NCBI GenBank assembly: GCA_029861085.1
Contig: JAOUAE010000079.1
Span: 1 to 6,009 of the forward strand
DNA length: 6,009 nucleotides
Direction of reading: 5' to 3'
Source: Candidatus Nitrosopumilus sp.
GTDB taxonomy: Archaea > Thermoproteota > Nitrososphaeria > Nitrososphaerales > Nitrosopumilaceae
Both the position numbers and the translations under genes were made by a program. This document shows positions 1 to 5,252 of the stretch, in pieces (the stretch's first letter is position 1; every line of letters starts with the position of its first letter). Below the pieces are notes generated by a model. That model was not told where the DNA came from, did no database searches, and saw only the letters and a list, made by a program, of their open reading frames with translations.

Positions 1-324
1 ATCTCCAGATTTATTTTAAAAGAACTTGACATACATCCTGAATCATATAACCCGATTGAATTTGTAGCAAGAATTGCAAATGCAACAAATGCATCAGAAA
101 AGACAAAACGCGATGCAATGAAGATTTTACAAATTGGGCAAAAAAGAGGGATAAATACTAGTAAAAATCCCATGGGAATGGCGGCAGCTGCAATATACCT
201 TTCATCATTAAAAAACCAAGAAAAAATCAGGCAGATTAAGATTTCCGAAGTTTCTGGAATTAGTTCAGTAACTATTCGTGACAGAGCAAAGGAGATCAAA
301 AAAAGATTAGAGGAGATAACATAA
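1..324 (+). CDS. tfb: Transcription initiation factor B (TFB/TFIIB), C-terminal part
   Basis: The reading frame is open from the first base, so the gene begins upstream of the window; 107 residues are visible before the TAA. They match the second cyclin-like repeat of archaeal TFB/TFIIB: the signature NPMGMAAAAIYLSS (fragment residues 57-70) and a terminal helix-turn-helix, IKISEVSGISSVTIRDRAKE (80-99). TFB bridges TBP on the TATA box and RNA polymerase, and this last helix-turn-helix normally contacts the BRE upstream of TATA. The N-terminal zinc ribbon, B-reader and first cyclin repeat lie outside the window; a full TFB is about 300 residues. An internal ATG at 118 is not the start, because homology continues upstream. 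The stop overlaps the next gene's ATG by one base, so the two are probably co-transcribed. Thaumarchaea carry several TFB paralogues and I cannot say which this is. Confidence 0.95.
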   Translation: MSRFILKELDIHPESYNPIEFVARIANATNASEKTKRDAMKILQIGQKRGINTSKNPMGMAAAAIYLSSLKNQEKIRQIKISEVSGISSVTIRDRAKEIKKRLEEIT

Positions 325-524
325 TGGGAAGAACATGTAAAGGGATATGTCTTAGATACAAAGCAGAACCTGCCCCAAACAAAATAAGATATGAAATTGG
401 ACAGAAACATTGCACATTTTGTGGCCTATTCTTAAAAGTAGATGAGACAAGATGCATCTGCTGCAAGGCAGTATTGAGAACAAAATCAAGAGGAAGAAAG
501 ATCAAGAGGATTCTTTTGAAATAA
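324..524 (+). CDS. Small cysteine-rich zinc-binding protein, translationally coupled to TFB
   Basis: This 66-residue basic protein has seven cysteines: C5 and C9 (CKGIC), C30 and C33 (CTFC), and C44, C46 and C47 (CICC). The spacing suggests one or two zinc knuckles. The C-terminus is strongly basic (LRTKSRGRKIKR, 51-62), as expected for a nucleic-acid-binding protein. Its ATG shares an A with the TFB stop (TAATG), the standard arrangement for coupled translation, so it is almost certainly in the TFB operon. I recognise the general pattern from thaumarchaeal genomes as a conserved hypothetical, but know no assigned function. In relatives I would expect a CPCC-type third cluster, so CICC may be a local variant. 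A link to transcription or RNA handling is inference from context and charge. The downstream gene is not on the same strand within 300 bases, so the operon probably ends here. Confidence 0.85.
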   Translation: MGRTCKGICLRYKAEPAPNKIRYEIGQKHCTFCGLFLKVDETRCICCKAVLRTKSRGRKIKRILLK

Positions 525-661
525 ATTCAACAAGTATGGTAGGAATCAAAAAAATCCTTTCAGATATTATTGAGAAAAACATAGATTTGTTTTTCAATTT
601 TGATTTAATTACAGTGATGGGGATCTCAAAAAACATAGACAAAATTTGAAAAATTATAATA
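525..661. other. Gap after the zinc protein, no supported gene
   Basis: This AT-rich stretch holds a weak 37-codon plus-strand frame (ATG at 536, stop ending at 649) and a similar antisense frame. Neither has a Shine-Dalgarno motif, a convincing TATA box at leaderless spacing or recognisable motifs. AAATTATAATATT at about 651-663 resembles a TATA element, but no start codon lies at a suitable distance on either strand. I treat the stretch as non-coding. Confidence 0.4.
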
Positions 662-823
662 TTAATTGAGATTTTTAGATTGAGAATTCACAACAGCAGC
701 AATTGTATTCTGCACATAATTTGAATTGCTTGTTGAAATTATTTCTTTGGTAGGTAGATCAAAGAGAAATCCAAAAATTAGCACTAGAAGATAATGCTGG
801 CCCCAGTTAAATGCAATTCCGAG
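662..823 (-). pseudogene. Possible C-terminal remnant of a membrane protein gene
   Basis: On the minus strand a frame is open for 53 codons between an upstream TAA (824-826) and a terminal TAA (662-664). Its translation looks protein-like: a hydrophobic segment around NWGQHYLLVLIFGFLFDLP followed by a polar tail ending NSQSKNLN. It contains no ATG. The only bacterial-type start is GTG at 784, which has no ribosome-binding site and would cut the hydrophobic segment. Upstream it runs into the start of the intact divergent membrane protein gene. The simplest reading is the truncated end of a decayed gene, but an open frame of this length in AT-rich DNA can arise by chance. I do not recognise the parent family. 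Confidence 0.3.
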
Positions 824-850
824 TTAATTTGACCATGAAAATATTTTTCA

Positions 851-855
851 GAGGG
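851..855 (+). promoter_or_regulatory. Shine-Dalgarno site deciding the TTG start at 862
   Basis: GAGGG lies six bases before a TTG at 862, and an in-frame TAA occupies 859-861. The purine block supports the TTG over the first in-frame ATG at 901, which would remove half of the first membrane helix. Confidence 0.5.
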
Positions 856-861
856 TTATAA

Positions 862-1497
862 TTGCGAGGAATATTTGAATCTCTCATCGTATTTGGGGTG
901 ATGACGGGATTACTTTTGCCAGCAAGACTACTTTTTGTAGAATATATTTCAAATAATTGGTTTGGCTCATTAGGCATTATTTCTGCAATTTCAATACTGG
1001 TAATCATACTTGCGAGAAAGAAAAAATTAGGTTTCTTTGGTCCCATGTTTGAGCGACAAATTTACAAATTCCAAAAAGGCAAACGTGGTTTGTTAGTAAT
1101 AGGAGAATCTGTATTTGTTCTTTTAATGTTGGGTAGTATGATTTTTGCGATAGATCAAGGAAACTCAGTTTATTCCGATATAAAACTCCAAACAATAGAA
1201 AATTCCCCGCCAACGAATCCTGAACAAATTCTAGAACTTACAAATGAATGGGAGGCCTCTGATTGGATTGTGGGATTTTTGATGGTTCCTGTGATGTTTA
1301 TTACAGCATTCCCTCAGATGAGTGCAGGTATTGCATCAGTTGATCAAAGCCTTGATGGATGGTTAATGCATTTTTACACGGTAGGTTTTATCGAATATTT
1401 AGAATTATTTGGCATCCTTATATATTACAAGATTTCATTTAGGAAAAAATTGCAATCTCCAGTAAAATCTACGTTATACACAAAAGCAGCACTCTAA
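862..1497 (+). CDS. Five-helix integral membrane protein of unknown function
   Basis: The product is 211 residues with five predicted transmembrane helices at about 5-27, 33-51, 77-98, 134-153 and 169-190. A basic cluster (ARKKK, 51-55) after helix 2 should be cytoplasmic. The loop between helices 3 and 4 (about 99-133) is long and acidic and should face outside; the C-terminal tail is short and basic. I see no catalytic motif, transporter signature or cofactor-binding pattern, and I do not recognise the family. The chosen start is TTG at 862, supported by a Shine-Dalgarno motif; ATG at 901 is the alternative and would lose 13 residues. It appears monocistronic: the preceding coding DNA is a minus-strand remnant, and the downstream gene converges on it, with stops only about 30 bases apart. 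Confidence 0.8.
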   Translation: MRGIFESLIVFGVMTGLLLPARLLFVEYISNNWFGSLGIISAISILVIILARKKKLGFFGPMFERQIYKFQKGKRGLLVIGESVFVLLMLGSMIFAIDQGNSVYSDIKLQTIENSPPTNPEQILELTNEWEASDWIVGFLMVPVMFITAFPQMSAGIASVDQSLDGWLMHFYTVGFIEYLELFGILIYYKISFRKKLQSPVKSTLYTKAAL

Positions 1498-1527
1498 AAC
1501 CAAAGAGAGTAAATAATCTATGAAGAA

Positions 1528-1683
1528 TTAATTCAGAGTCTCAATACTAGACCTGTTTACAGTTGCAACTCTGTATTTTTTCAATTCCAATTGCATCATA
1601 ATTTTTCGGTATATCTGTATTTCAAAAAATTTTGCGATATTAGTAGGACAGTCCTGATCCTTTACCATGTCATCATGCATCAT
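1528..1683 (-). CDS. Small hypothetical protein, last gene of a minus-strand cluster
   Basis: This 51-codon gene has candidate starts at 1683, 1680 and 1668; the last gives 46 residues beginning MVKDQDCPTN. The translation has even, protein-like composition, with a recognisable core KIMMQLELKKYRVATV and an end NRSSIETLN. One cysteine is present and there is no membrane segment. The 1683 and 1680 starts overlap the stop of the preceding PNPOx-like gene (1673-1675), while 1668 lies a few bases beyond it; any of them fits translational coupling. It resembles short conserved hypotheticals I associate with thaumarchaea, but I can name no function. Its stop lies 30 bases from the stop of the convergent membrane protein gene. 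Confidence 0.6.
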   Translation of the reverse strand: MMHDDMVKDQDCPTNIAKFFEIQIYRKIMMQLELKKYRVATVNRSSIETLN

Positions 1684-2107
1684 TCATTCTTTCAGAATAA
1701 TCATAATTGAATATTTTTTGCGGAGTGATTTCAATTGCCACCTCTATTTTGGAATTATTTCTCAAAAATTTGGACAGTGTGGACTCTTTTTCTCCCAAGT
1801 ACTTGCCTATCAAGAGATCTAGAACATATGCACCTGTTTCATTTAGGATATTGGCATTTCCTTCAGCACGTATTCCTTTGTAGGGAGGTTTGTCTGCTGC
1901 TATCTCAAATCCGCATACAGGACTTTTTTTAAGGTATGAAACAATCTTTGCTGTTTTTTGCACAGCACAATAAATTTTACCATATTTACAAACATACTAA
2001 AGAGAAACAACAGCAGGCACACCATTAGATTTGACAAAACCAACTCTGATCGGAATTTTAACATCTGGAACAAAGCTGTTGGTTTGGTCACTGTCTAATT
2101 TTTGCAT
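1673..2107 (-). pseudogene. PNPOx-like (FMN-binding split-barrel) protein gene with an in-frame amber stop
   Basis: Read from ATG at 2107, the frame gives 144 codons interrupted only at codon 37 by TAG (1997-1999). Both sides fit one pyridoxamine-5'-phosphate-oxidase-like split barrel. Before the stop is PIRVGFVKSNGVPAVVSL (codons 19-36); after it come YVCKYGKIYCA (38-48), then KSPVCGFEIAADKPPYKGIR and a late ITPQKIFNYDY strand. In this family the interrupted position is normally Trp in an LWY-type motif, so one G-to-A change (TGG to TAG) explains the stop. Such proteins bind FMN, F420 or haem; the substrate here cannot be told. The part after the stop could be made from GTG at 1963 (96 residues), but would lack the first strands of the barrel. 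The start lies inside the end of the zinc-ribbon gene (13-base overlap), so the genes form one transcript. A sequencing error is the main alternative to a real pseudogene. Confidence 0.8.
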
Positions 2108-2217
2108 TGCCACCCGTCCATTTTTTTAATCATCAACTTTGCGTAACAGTAATCACAAGACCACTCTTGAAATTCTTTCCCACAATCATTACATTTTTGT
2201 ACTGAAATCACATTCAT
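2095..2217 (-). CDS. 40-residue zinc-ribbon microprotein
   Basis: The gene encodes 40 residues with two CxxC knuckles, C9-x2-C12 (CNDC) and C21-x2-C24 (CDYC), plus C38 near the end. This is a compact rubredoxin/zinc-ribbon-like layout with aromatic residues (W19, Y23, Y25, W36) around the knuckles. It probably binds one zinc ion; function is unknown. The ATG at 2217 sits about 24 bases from a TATATA-containing palindrome, consistent with a leaderless transcript. Its last 13 bases overlap the start of the PNPOx-like gene in another frame, so it probably leads a three-gene cluster. It is below the usual length cut-off of gene callers and would be easily missed. The knuckle spacing and operon overlap make chance unlikely, though expression is not shown. 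Confidence 0.65.
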   Translation of the reverse strand: MNVISVQKCNDCGKEFQEWSCDYCYAKLMIKKMDGWQCKN

Positions 2218-2234
2218 ATGATATTTGTTAATTT

Positions 2235-2246
2235 TTCATATATGAA
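2235..2246 (-). promoter_or_regulatory. TATA-like palindrome before the zinc-ribbon gene
   Basis: TTCATATATGAA is a perfect 12-base palindrome whose TATATA-like centre lies about 24 bases before the ATG at 2217. That is the distance expected between an archaeal TATA box and the transcription start, so a leaderless mRNA is likely. The symmetry could also suit a dimeric regulator, but that is speculation. Confidence 0.4.
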
Positions 2247-2295
2247 TAGTGTTCAAAAATAAAACTAGTGCCAATTAAAAAAATTTTTGTCGCAG

Positions 2296-2303
2296 TTAAA
2301 ATA
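2296..2303 (+). promoter_or_regulatory. TATA box for the exported protein gene
   Basis: TTAAAATA is centred about 26 bases before the ATG at 2326, with no Shine-Dalgarno motif between them. This fits an archaeal TATA box and a leaderless or nearly leaderless mRNA. Confidence 0.45.
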
Positions 2304-2325
2304 CTAATTTGAAAGAAAAGCAATT

Positions 2326-3018
2326 ATGAACAAAATGATCATCATGTTTTTTATTTTAGTAATCGTTTCAACCAGCCCTGCATACGGACACAAATTAATC
2401 AGCCACGATGACACGCATAGGGACTTTGATTCTGCCTTGCAAATCCCTGATCATAAAATTTCATGGGCAATTTATGAGAATTTAGGTACAAATGAAGCTA
2501 AATTTTATTCATTTGATGCAAAACAAGGAGATTCATTTTATGCGAGCATTGTCATTCCAAAAATAACCGGACTAGAGGAATATTCCCCATCATTTGTTTT
2601 AATGGATGCTGCTGTGTTTGAAAATGACTCCACCTCTCTTGAAAATCAATTAAACACAGAAAAATTTCTGTATGAGGGGAATTTTCCTGGAAACGAATTC
2701 TATGAGCCATTTGGCCAGGTAACATACTGGGAAAGACAGGAAGTTAGAACTCAAATTCCTTCTGATGGGAAATATTTCATTGTAGTAATGGATGAAAAAA
2801 ACCAAGAAGGGAAATATAGTCTAGCAGTTGGAACTATCGAAGATTTTTCAGGCGAGAACATATTCACAATGCTACCAAAAGCATGGCTTGACACAAAATT
2901 ATTTGTGGATGATTATCTGTCTATCGGCATCATATTTTTTGTATTAGTAGCAATACCTACCATTCCAGCATTAATAATAATCAGAAAAAGAAAAATATTG
3001 CCACTTCAGAGTTCCTGA
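2326..3018 (+). CDS. Exported, C-terminally membrane-anchored protein, probable beta-sandwich
   Basis: The 230-residue product has a Sec-type signal peptide (1-21, cleavage likely after AYG). An extracellular domain (about 22-197) is followed by one hydrophobic helix (about 199-219) and a basic stop-transfer RKRK (220-223), so the bulk faces outside. Segments such as AKFYSFDAKQGDSFYASIVI (58-77) and DGKYFIVVMDEKNQEGKYSL (147-166) alternate like beta strands and recall the pre-peptidase C-terminal type of sandwich, often a binding module; this assignment is tentative. The mature N-terminus would be histidine (H22), followed closely by H27, D28, D29 and H31, a possible metal site. NDS at 100-102 is a potential N-glycosylation sequon. 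The gene has its own promoter, divergent from the zinc-ribbon cluster, and ends facing the HD-domain gene. I recognise the type as common in thaumarchaea, without known function. Confidence 0.85.
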   Translation: MNKMIIMFFILVIVSTSPAYGHKLISHDDTHRDFDSALQIPDHKISWAIYENLGTNEAKFYSFDAKQGDSFYASIVIPKITGLEEYSPSFVLMDAAVFENDSTSLENQLNTEKFLYEGNFPGNEFYEPFGQVTYWERQEVRTQIPSDGKYFIVVMDEKNQEGKYSLAVGTIEDFSGENIFTMLPKAWLDTKLFVDDYLSIGIIFFVLVAIPTIPALIIIRKRKILPLQSS

Positions 3019-3093
3019 ATCCTTTGGCAATGAGTCCATACCATTAAACTTGGAAAAAGTACCCATTTTACTTAACTTTAGGCACAAAACGTA

Positions 3094-3717
3094 TTACAAA
3101 AGTTCTTGTTTTAGATAATTCAGGAATTCTTTTAACACCATAGTCCGTCTCTTTGCCTCCACTTTGCCAGATTTAGTGTTCATTAATGATTCTAGTTTGA
3201 GTAACTTTTGAAAAAAGTGATCAAGAGTCCATATTTTATCATCAGGAATTCTTGTTTTACAAAAAGGATCATCCAGATTGTAAAAGGGTCGCTTGAGCAA
3301 ACCACCGGTAGCAAAAACCCTTGCTATTCCTATCGCCCCTAATGCGTCTAATCTATCAGCATCTTGAAGGATTCTCCCTTCAAGAGTCCTTGGAATTTTA
3401 TTTTGTGAAAAACTATGATCGCAAATAGCATCAGAGATAATCATAATTTCTTCTTTTGAAAAATCATATTTTTTTAAAATTTGTTTTGATTTCTTTGCAC
3501 TTTCAAGGGAAGACGTTTTTGAACGCTTGTCAGATTTAGGATACGATACTATGTCATGTAACAATGCAGCACTAAGAATTAATTTCTCATTTGCATTTTC
3601 TTCTTTGCATATTTTTTTGGCATTTCTGTATACTCTCATAACATGTTCAAAATCATGTGCAGAATCACCATCCATAATTTTTTTAGCTTCATCTTTTAAG
3701 GAATCAAGAACGAACAT
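3094..3717 (-). CDS. HD-domain metal-dependent phosphohydrolase
   Basis: The 207-residue protein carries a complete HD superfamily signature: AHDFEHVMRV (20-29, with H21, D22 and H25), the central LLHDI (H54, D55), H101 in ICDHS, and DADRLDALGA (119-128, D121 the usual last metal ligand). These residues bind one or two divalent metal ions that hydrolyse phosphate esters. Length and motif spacing resemble the YpgQ/YedJ-like group, of which B. subtilis YpgQ has reported nucleotide pyrophosphatase activity; the substrate here is not deducible. The protein should be cytoplasmic. Its ATG directly follows the TAA of the upstream membrane protein gene, and GGAG lies seven bases before the start inside that gene, so it is translated from the same mRNA. 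A functional link with the membrane partner is inference only. Confidence 0.9.
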   Translation of the reverse strand: MFVLDSLKDEAKKIMDGDSAHDFEHVMRVYRNAKKICKEENANEKLILSAALLHDIVSYPKSDKRSKTSSLESAKKSKQILKKYDFSKEEIMIISDAICDHSFSQNKIPRTLEGRILQDADRLDALGAIGIARVFATGGLLKRPFYNLDDPFCKTRIPDDKIWTLDHFFQKLLKLESLMNTKSGKVEAKRRTMVLKEFLNYLKQELL

Positions 3718-4338
3718 TTAGAATCTCCATATTTTCGGTTTGACAAATTTTATTTTTCGCTCAGTAATCAACACAGTCCAATTAATAGATGCAAAAAGAA
3801 CAATCATCCCAATACCAACGCCGTCAATCAATAAAATTCCAGTTAGACGATTTTCGAATATTTCTAAAAAGGGAGTCAAAACGGCATTTCCAAAATAGAT
3901 CATGACAATATAAGAAAAAGTCCTACCAAACCAGAAACCTACATAAATTCCAACACTCTTTGCTCGCATTAATCCATAAGTGATAAACAACATGTTACTT
4001 GGAAGAGGAGTTGCACCAAACAGAAAAGAGGCAACAAGATAACCATATTTTTTTTGATTCAAATAATCTCCAATAATGTCAAGATTGGATTTTTGTTCTT
4101 CCGCGACAAATTTTCTAAATAATCCACTTATTTTTTTCAGAACAAATCTACCAATGGTAGCTCCTGTAGCTCCTATCATGGCAAGAAATACCACATTCAA
4201 ACTTGGATCAAGAAGGTAAAAGGATGTCAAAATAATCCAACTTGGAGGCATTAAGATTGGAGCTGCATTTACTCCAATCAGTACAAGAAAAATTCCAAAA
4301 TATGAAAATTCTCCAAAAAATTCAAAAATATCCATCAT
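3718..4338 (-). CDS. Polytopic membrane protein, probable VTT/DedA-like (SNARE-associated) family
   Basis: The 206-residue protein has about five hydrophobic helices (roughly 12-38, 47-66, 98-120, 130-152 and 167-189) and a basic C-terminus (ERKIKFVKPK, 193-202). Features that recall the VTT/DedA fold are a proline-containing re-entrant-like stretch near the N-terminus (P27, P31, P32), the glycine-rich GATGATIGR (56-64), FGATPLPSN (107-115) before a helix, and GR at 138-139 followed by another helix. VTT proteins elsewhere act in lipid scrambling or proton-linked transport; the role here is unknown and the assignment moderate. Two ATGs stand in tandem (4338 and 4335); I take the first. A TATA-like ATTATAATTTTT on the minus strand at about 4420-4433 is a possible promoter, implying a leader of some 60 bases. 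The stop abuts the HD gene's ATG. Confidence 0.8.
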   Translation of the reverse strand: MMDIFEFFGEFSYFGIFLVLIGVNAAPILMPPSWIILTSFYLLDPSLNVVFLAMIGATGATIGRFVLKKISGLFRKFVAEEQKSNLDIIGDYLNQKKYGYLVASFLFGATPLPSNMLFITYGLMRAKSVGIYVGFWFGRTFSYIVMIYFGNAVLTPFLEIFENRLTGILLIDGVGIGMIVLFASINWTVLITERKIKFVKPKIWRF

Positions 4339-4493
4339 CTTTCAAAAACCATTCAATTTTTTTTGTTTCTAAACCCTTGTATCCATTCACAGTCGTGAAA
4401 TAATTTTGTTCTCATCTAAAAAATTATAATAATTTCATGTTTTTGAAAACAATGATTAAGTTTTGTAAAAAATTGGATCGATCATTCAATATC

Positions 4494-4501
4494 CTTATAA
4501 G
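4494..4501 (+). promoter_or_regulatory. TATA box for the C2H2 microprotein gene
   Basis: CTTATAAG is centred 25 bases before the ATG at 4523. There is no ribosome-binding site between them, so transcription probably starts at or next to the start codon. Confidence 0.55.
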
Positions 4502-4522
4502 CAATTTACGCCTAATGGGATT

Positions 4523-4645
4523 ATGTCGGAGATGGTTTGGAAGTGTTTTAGATGTAATTTGTCTTTTAAAGATGATCAAGTGGCTAAAATACATAAAGAA
4601 ATTTCAGAACATTCCGTAACTAAAATAAAATCAATTGTTGCATAA
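4523..4645 (+). CDS. 40-residue C2H2-type zinc-finger microprotein
   Basis: The product contains a single classical C2H2 finger: C8-x2-C11-x12-H24-x5-H30. F15 stands at the usual C-x3-F hydrophobic position, and A21 fills the place normally held by leucine. An amphipathic helix (about 17-36) would carry the two histidines. The first ATG (4523) is preferred because a clear TATA box lies 25 bases upstream; ATG at 4532, giving 37 residues, is the alternative. It stands alone between the minus-strand membrane/HD pair and the tRNA gene. A DNA-, RNA- or protein-binding role is plausible, but one finger alone usually binds DNA weakly, so function is open. It is below common gene-calling thresholds. 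A longer frame over the same DNA (4437-4619) lacks these signals and is its shadow. Confidence 0.7.
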   Translation: MSEMVWKCFRCNLSFKDDQVAKIHKEISEHSVTKIKSIVA

Positions 4646-4689
4646 TTTCAAAAATTCAATCAAAATTTGCAATTTTAGTTAAAATTTAG

Positions 4690-4790
4690 TGCAGAGGGTG
4701 GGATTCGAACCCACGAACTCCTAAGAGAAGGGATTTCCTATTTTATAGATCTTGAGTCCCTCTCGGTTGACCGGGCTTCGATACCTCTGC
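4690..4790 (-). tRNA. tRNA-Leu (anticodon CAA) with a 16-base intron
   Basis: A 7-bp acceptor stem (GCAGAGG with CCTCTGC) closes a class II tRNA. It has a D-arm loop containing CCCGGTCAA, an AGGGA/TCCCT anticodon stem, a long variable arm (CTC/GAG with loop TTAG) and a T-arm GTGGG-TTCGAAT-CCCAC. The loop begins CTCAAG, giving anticodon CAA at 4752-4754, which reads UUG leucine codons. The discriminator is A (4690), as expected for leucine, and CCA is not encoded. Stem closure requires removal of 16 bases at 4735-4750, after nucleotide 37, the canonical archaeal intron site. The spliced tRNA is 85 nt before CCA addition. The promoter probably lies in the AT-rich DNA at 4799-4820. Confidence 0.93.
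4735..4750 (-). other. tRNA-Leu intron
   Basis: The intron interrupts the anticodon loop between nucleotides 37 and 38. It can form a small CTAT/ATAG hairpin with a three-base loop. I could not lay out a perfect bulge-helix-bulge, so the splice site is probably of the relaxed type or shifted by a base or two. It would be cut by the tRNA splicing endonuclease. Confidence 0.75.
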
Positions 4791-4880
4791 AATGAGAGGA
4801 TATATGGACCAATATTTCTCAATTACTATTGTGATAAATTAAAAATCCAATCCATTATTTTGCCAATTTTTTAACAAAGC

Positions 4881-4887
4881 TTATAAT
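4881..4887 (+). promoter_or_regulatory. TATA box deciding the start of the OB-fold gene
   Basis: TTATAAT is centred 28 bases before ATG 4912, which fits a leaderless mRNA. The in-frame TTG at 4897 is only about 13 bases from the box and would lie upstream of the transcript, so it is rejected as the start. Confidence 0.6.
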
Positions 4888-4911
4888 CGTGAAAATTTGA
4901 CCCAAAATTAC

Positions 4912-5226
4912 ATGGCAGAATTCATACCTATTTCACAAGCAAAGAAAATGCGAAGTGGAGTTAATGCTAAAGCCGAAGTTAAAAGCAAAGGAGACCCAAG
5001 GACTGTTAATCTAAAGAGTGGAGGAACAGTGGATGTCTGTGATGCAGTTATAGCTGACGGTGAAACTGATGATGATCAAATGAAACTGACATTGTGGGGC
5101 GACGACATCAAAGCAGTAAATGTTGGAGATGTAGTTGTCATTACAAATGGCTATACCAATGAATTCAAAGGAGAAGTTTCCTTAACAAAAGGTAAGTTTG
5201 GTCAGATGGAAATCAATCCTCAATAA
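4912..5226 (+). CDS. Single OB-fold ssDNA-binding protein (SSB/RPA-like)
   Basis: The 104-residue protein is one OB fold. It shows an N-terminal strand region (AEVKSKGDPRTVNLKSG, 21-37), then MKLTLWGDDIKAVNVGDVVV (57-76) with the LWGD and GD turns typical of archaeal RPA/SSB OB domains. A final strand pair, FKGEVSLTKGKFGQMEI (85-101), follows. W62 and F85 are candidate base-stacking residues. Such proteins coat single-stranded DNA during replication and repair in the cytoplasm; an RNA-binding role is possible. It lacks the long flexible acidic tail of crenarchaeal SSB and the zinc finger and multiple folds of larger RPAs, so it may be a minimal version or partner another subunit. ATG 4912 is chosen over TTG 4897 from promoter spacing. 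The gene is transcribed divergently from the tRNA and appears monocistronic. Confidence 0.88.
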   Translation: MAEFIPISQAKKMRSGVNAKAEVKSKGDPRTVNLKSGGTVDVCDAVIADGETDDDQMKLTLWGDDIKAVNVGDVVVITNGYTNEFKGEVSLTKGKFGQMEINPQ

Positions 5227-5227
5227 T

Positions 5228-5252
5228 TTCTTTTATTGTTTTAAACATTTTT
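5228..5252 (+). terminator. T-rich terminator after the OB-fold gene
   Basis: Three T runs (TTTCTTTTATTGTTTT and then ATTTTT) follow the stop at once, without a hairpin. This is the usual form of archaeal intrinsic terminators. The stretch overlaps the end of the convergent decayed gene. Confidence 0.4.

Noticed and set aside
452..649. 65-codon plus-strand frame, including a 37-codon part from ATG 536
   Set aside because: The first half overlaps the zinc protein out of frame; the rest has no start signal or recognisable features.
807..1046. 79-codon minus-strand frame
   Set aside because: It is antisense to the intact membrane protein gene and shows no coding signal of its own.
1673..1963. 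A complete 96-residue protein starting at GTG 1963
   Set aside because: It lacks the first strands of the split barrel, which are found in the same frame upstream of the TAG; kept only as a possible restart product.
1997..1999. Pyrrolysine or other recoding at the TAG
   Set aside because: Nothing in the window supports recoding, and a simple Trp-to-stop change explains the site better.
1900..2091. 63-codon minus-strand frame with a hydrophobic stretch
   Set aside because: It is a shifted shadow of the PNPOx-like gene; the correct frame gives family motifs on both sides of the TAG.
4437..4619. 60-codon plus-strand frame
   Set aside because: It overlaps the C2H2 gene in another frame, has no motif or start signal, and a TATA box for the finger gene lies inside it.
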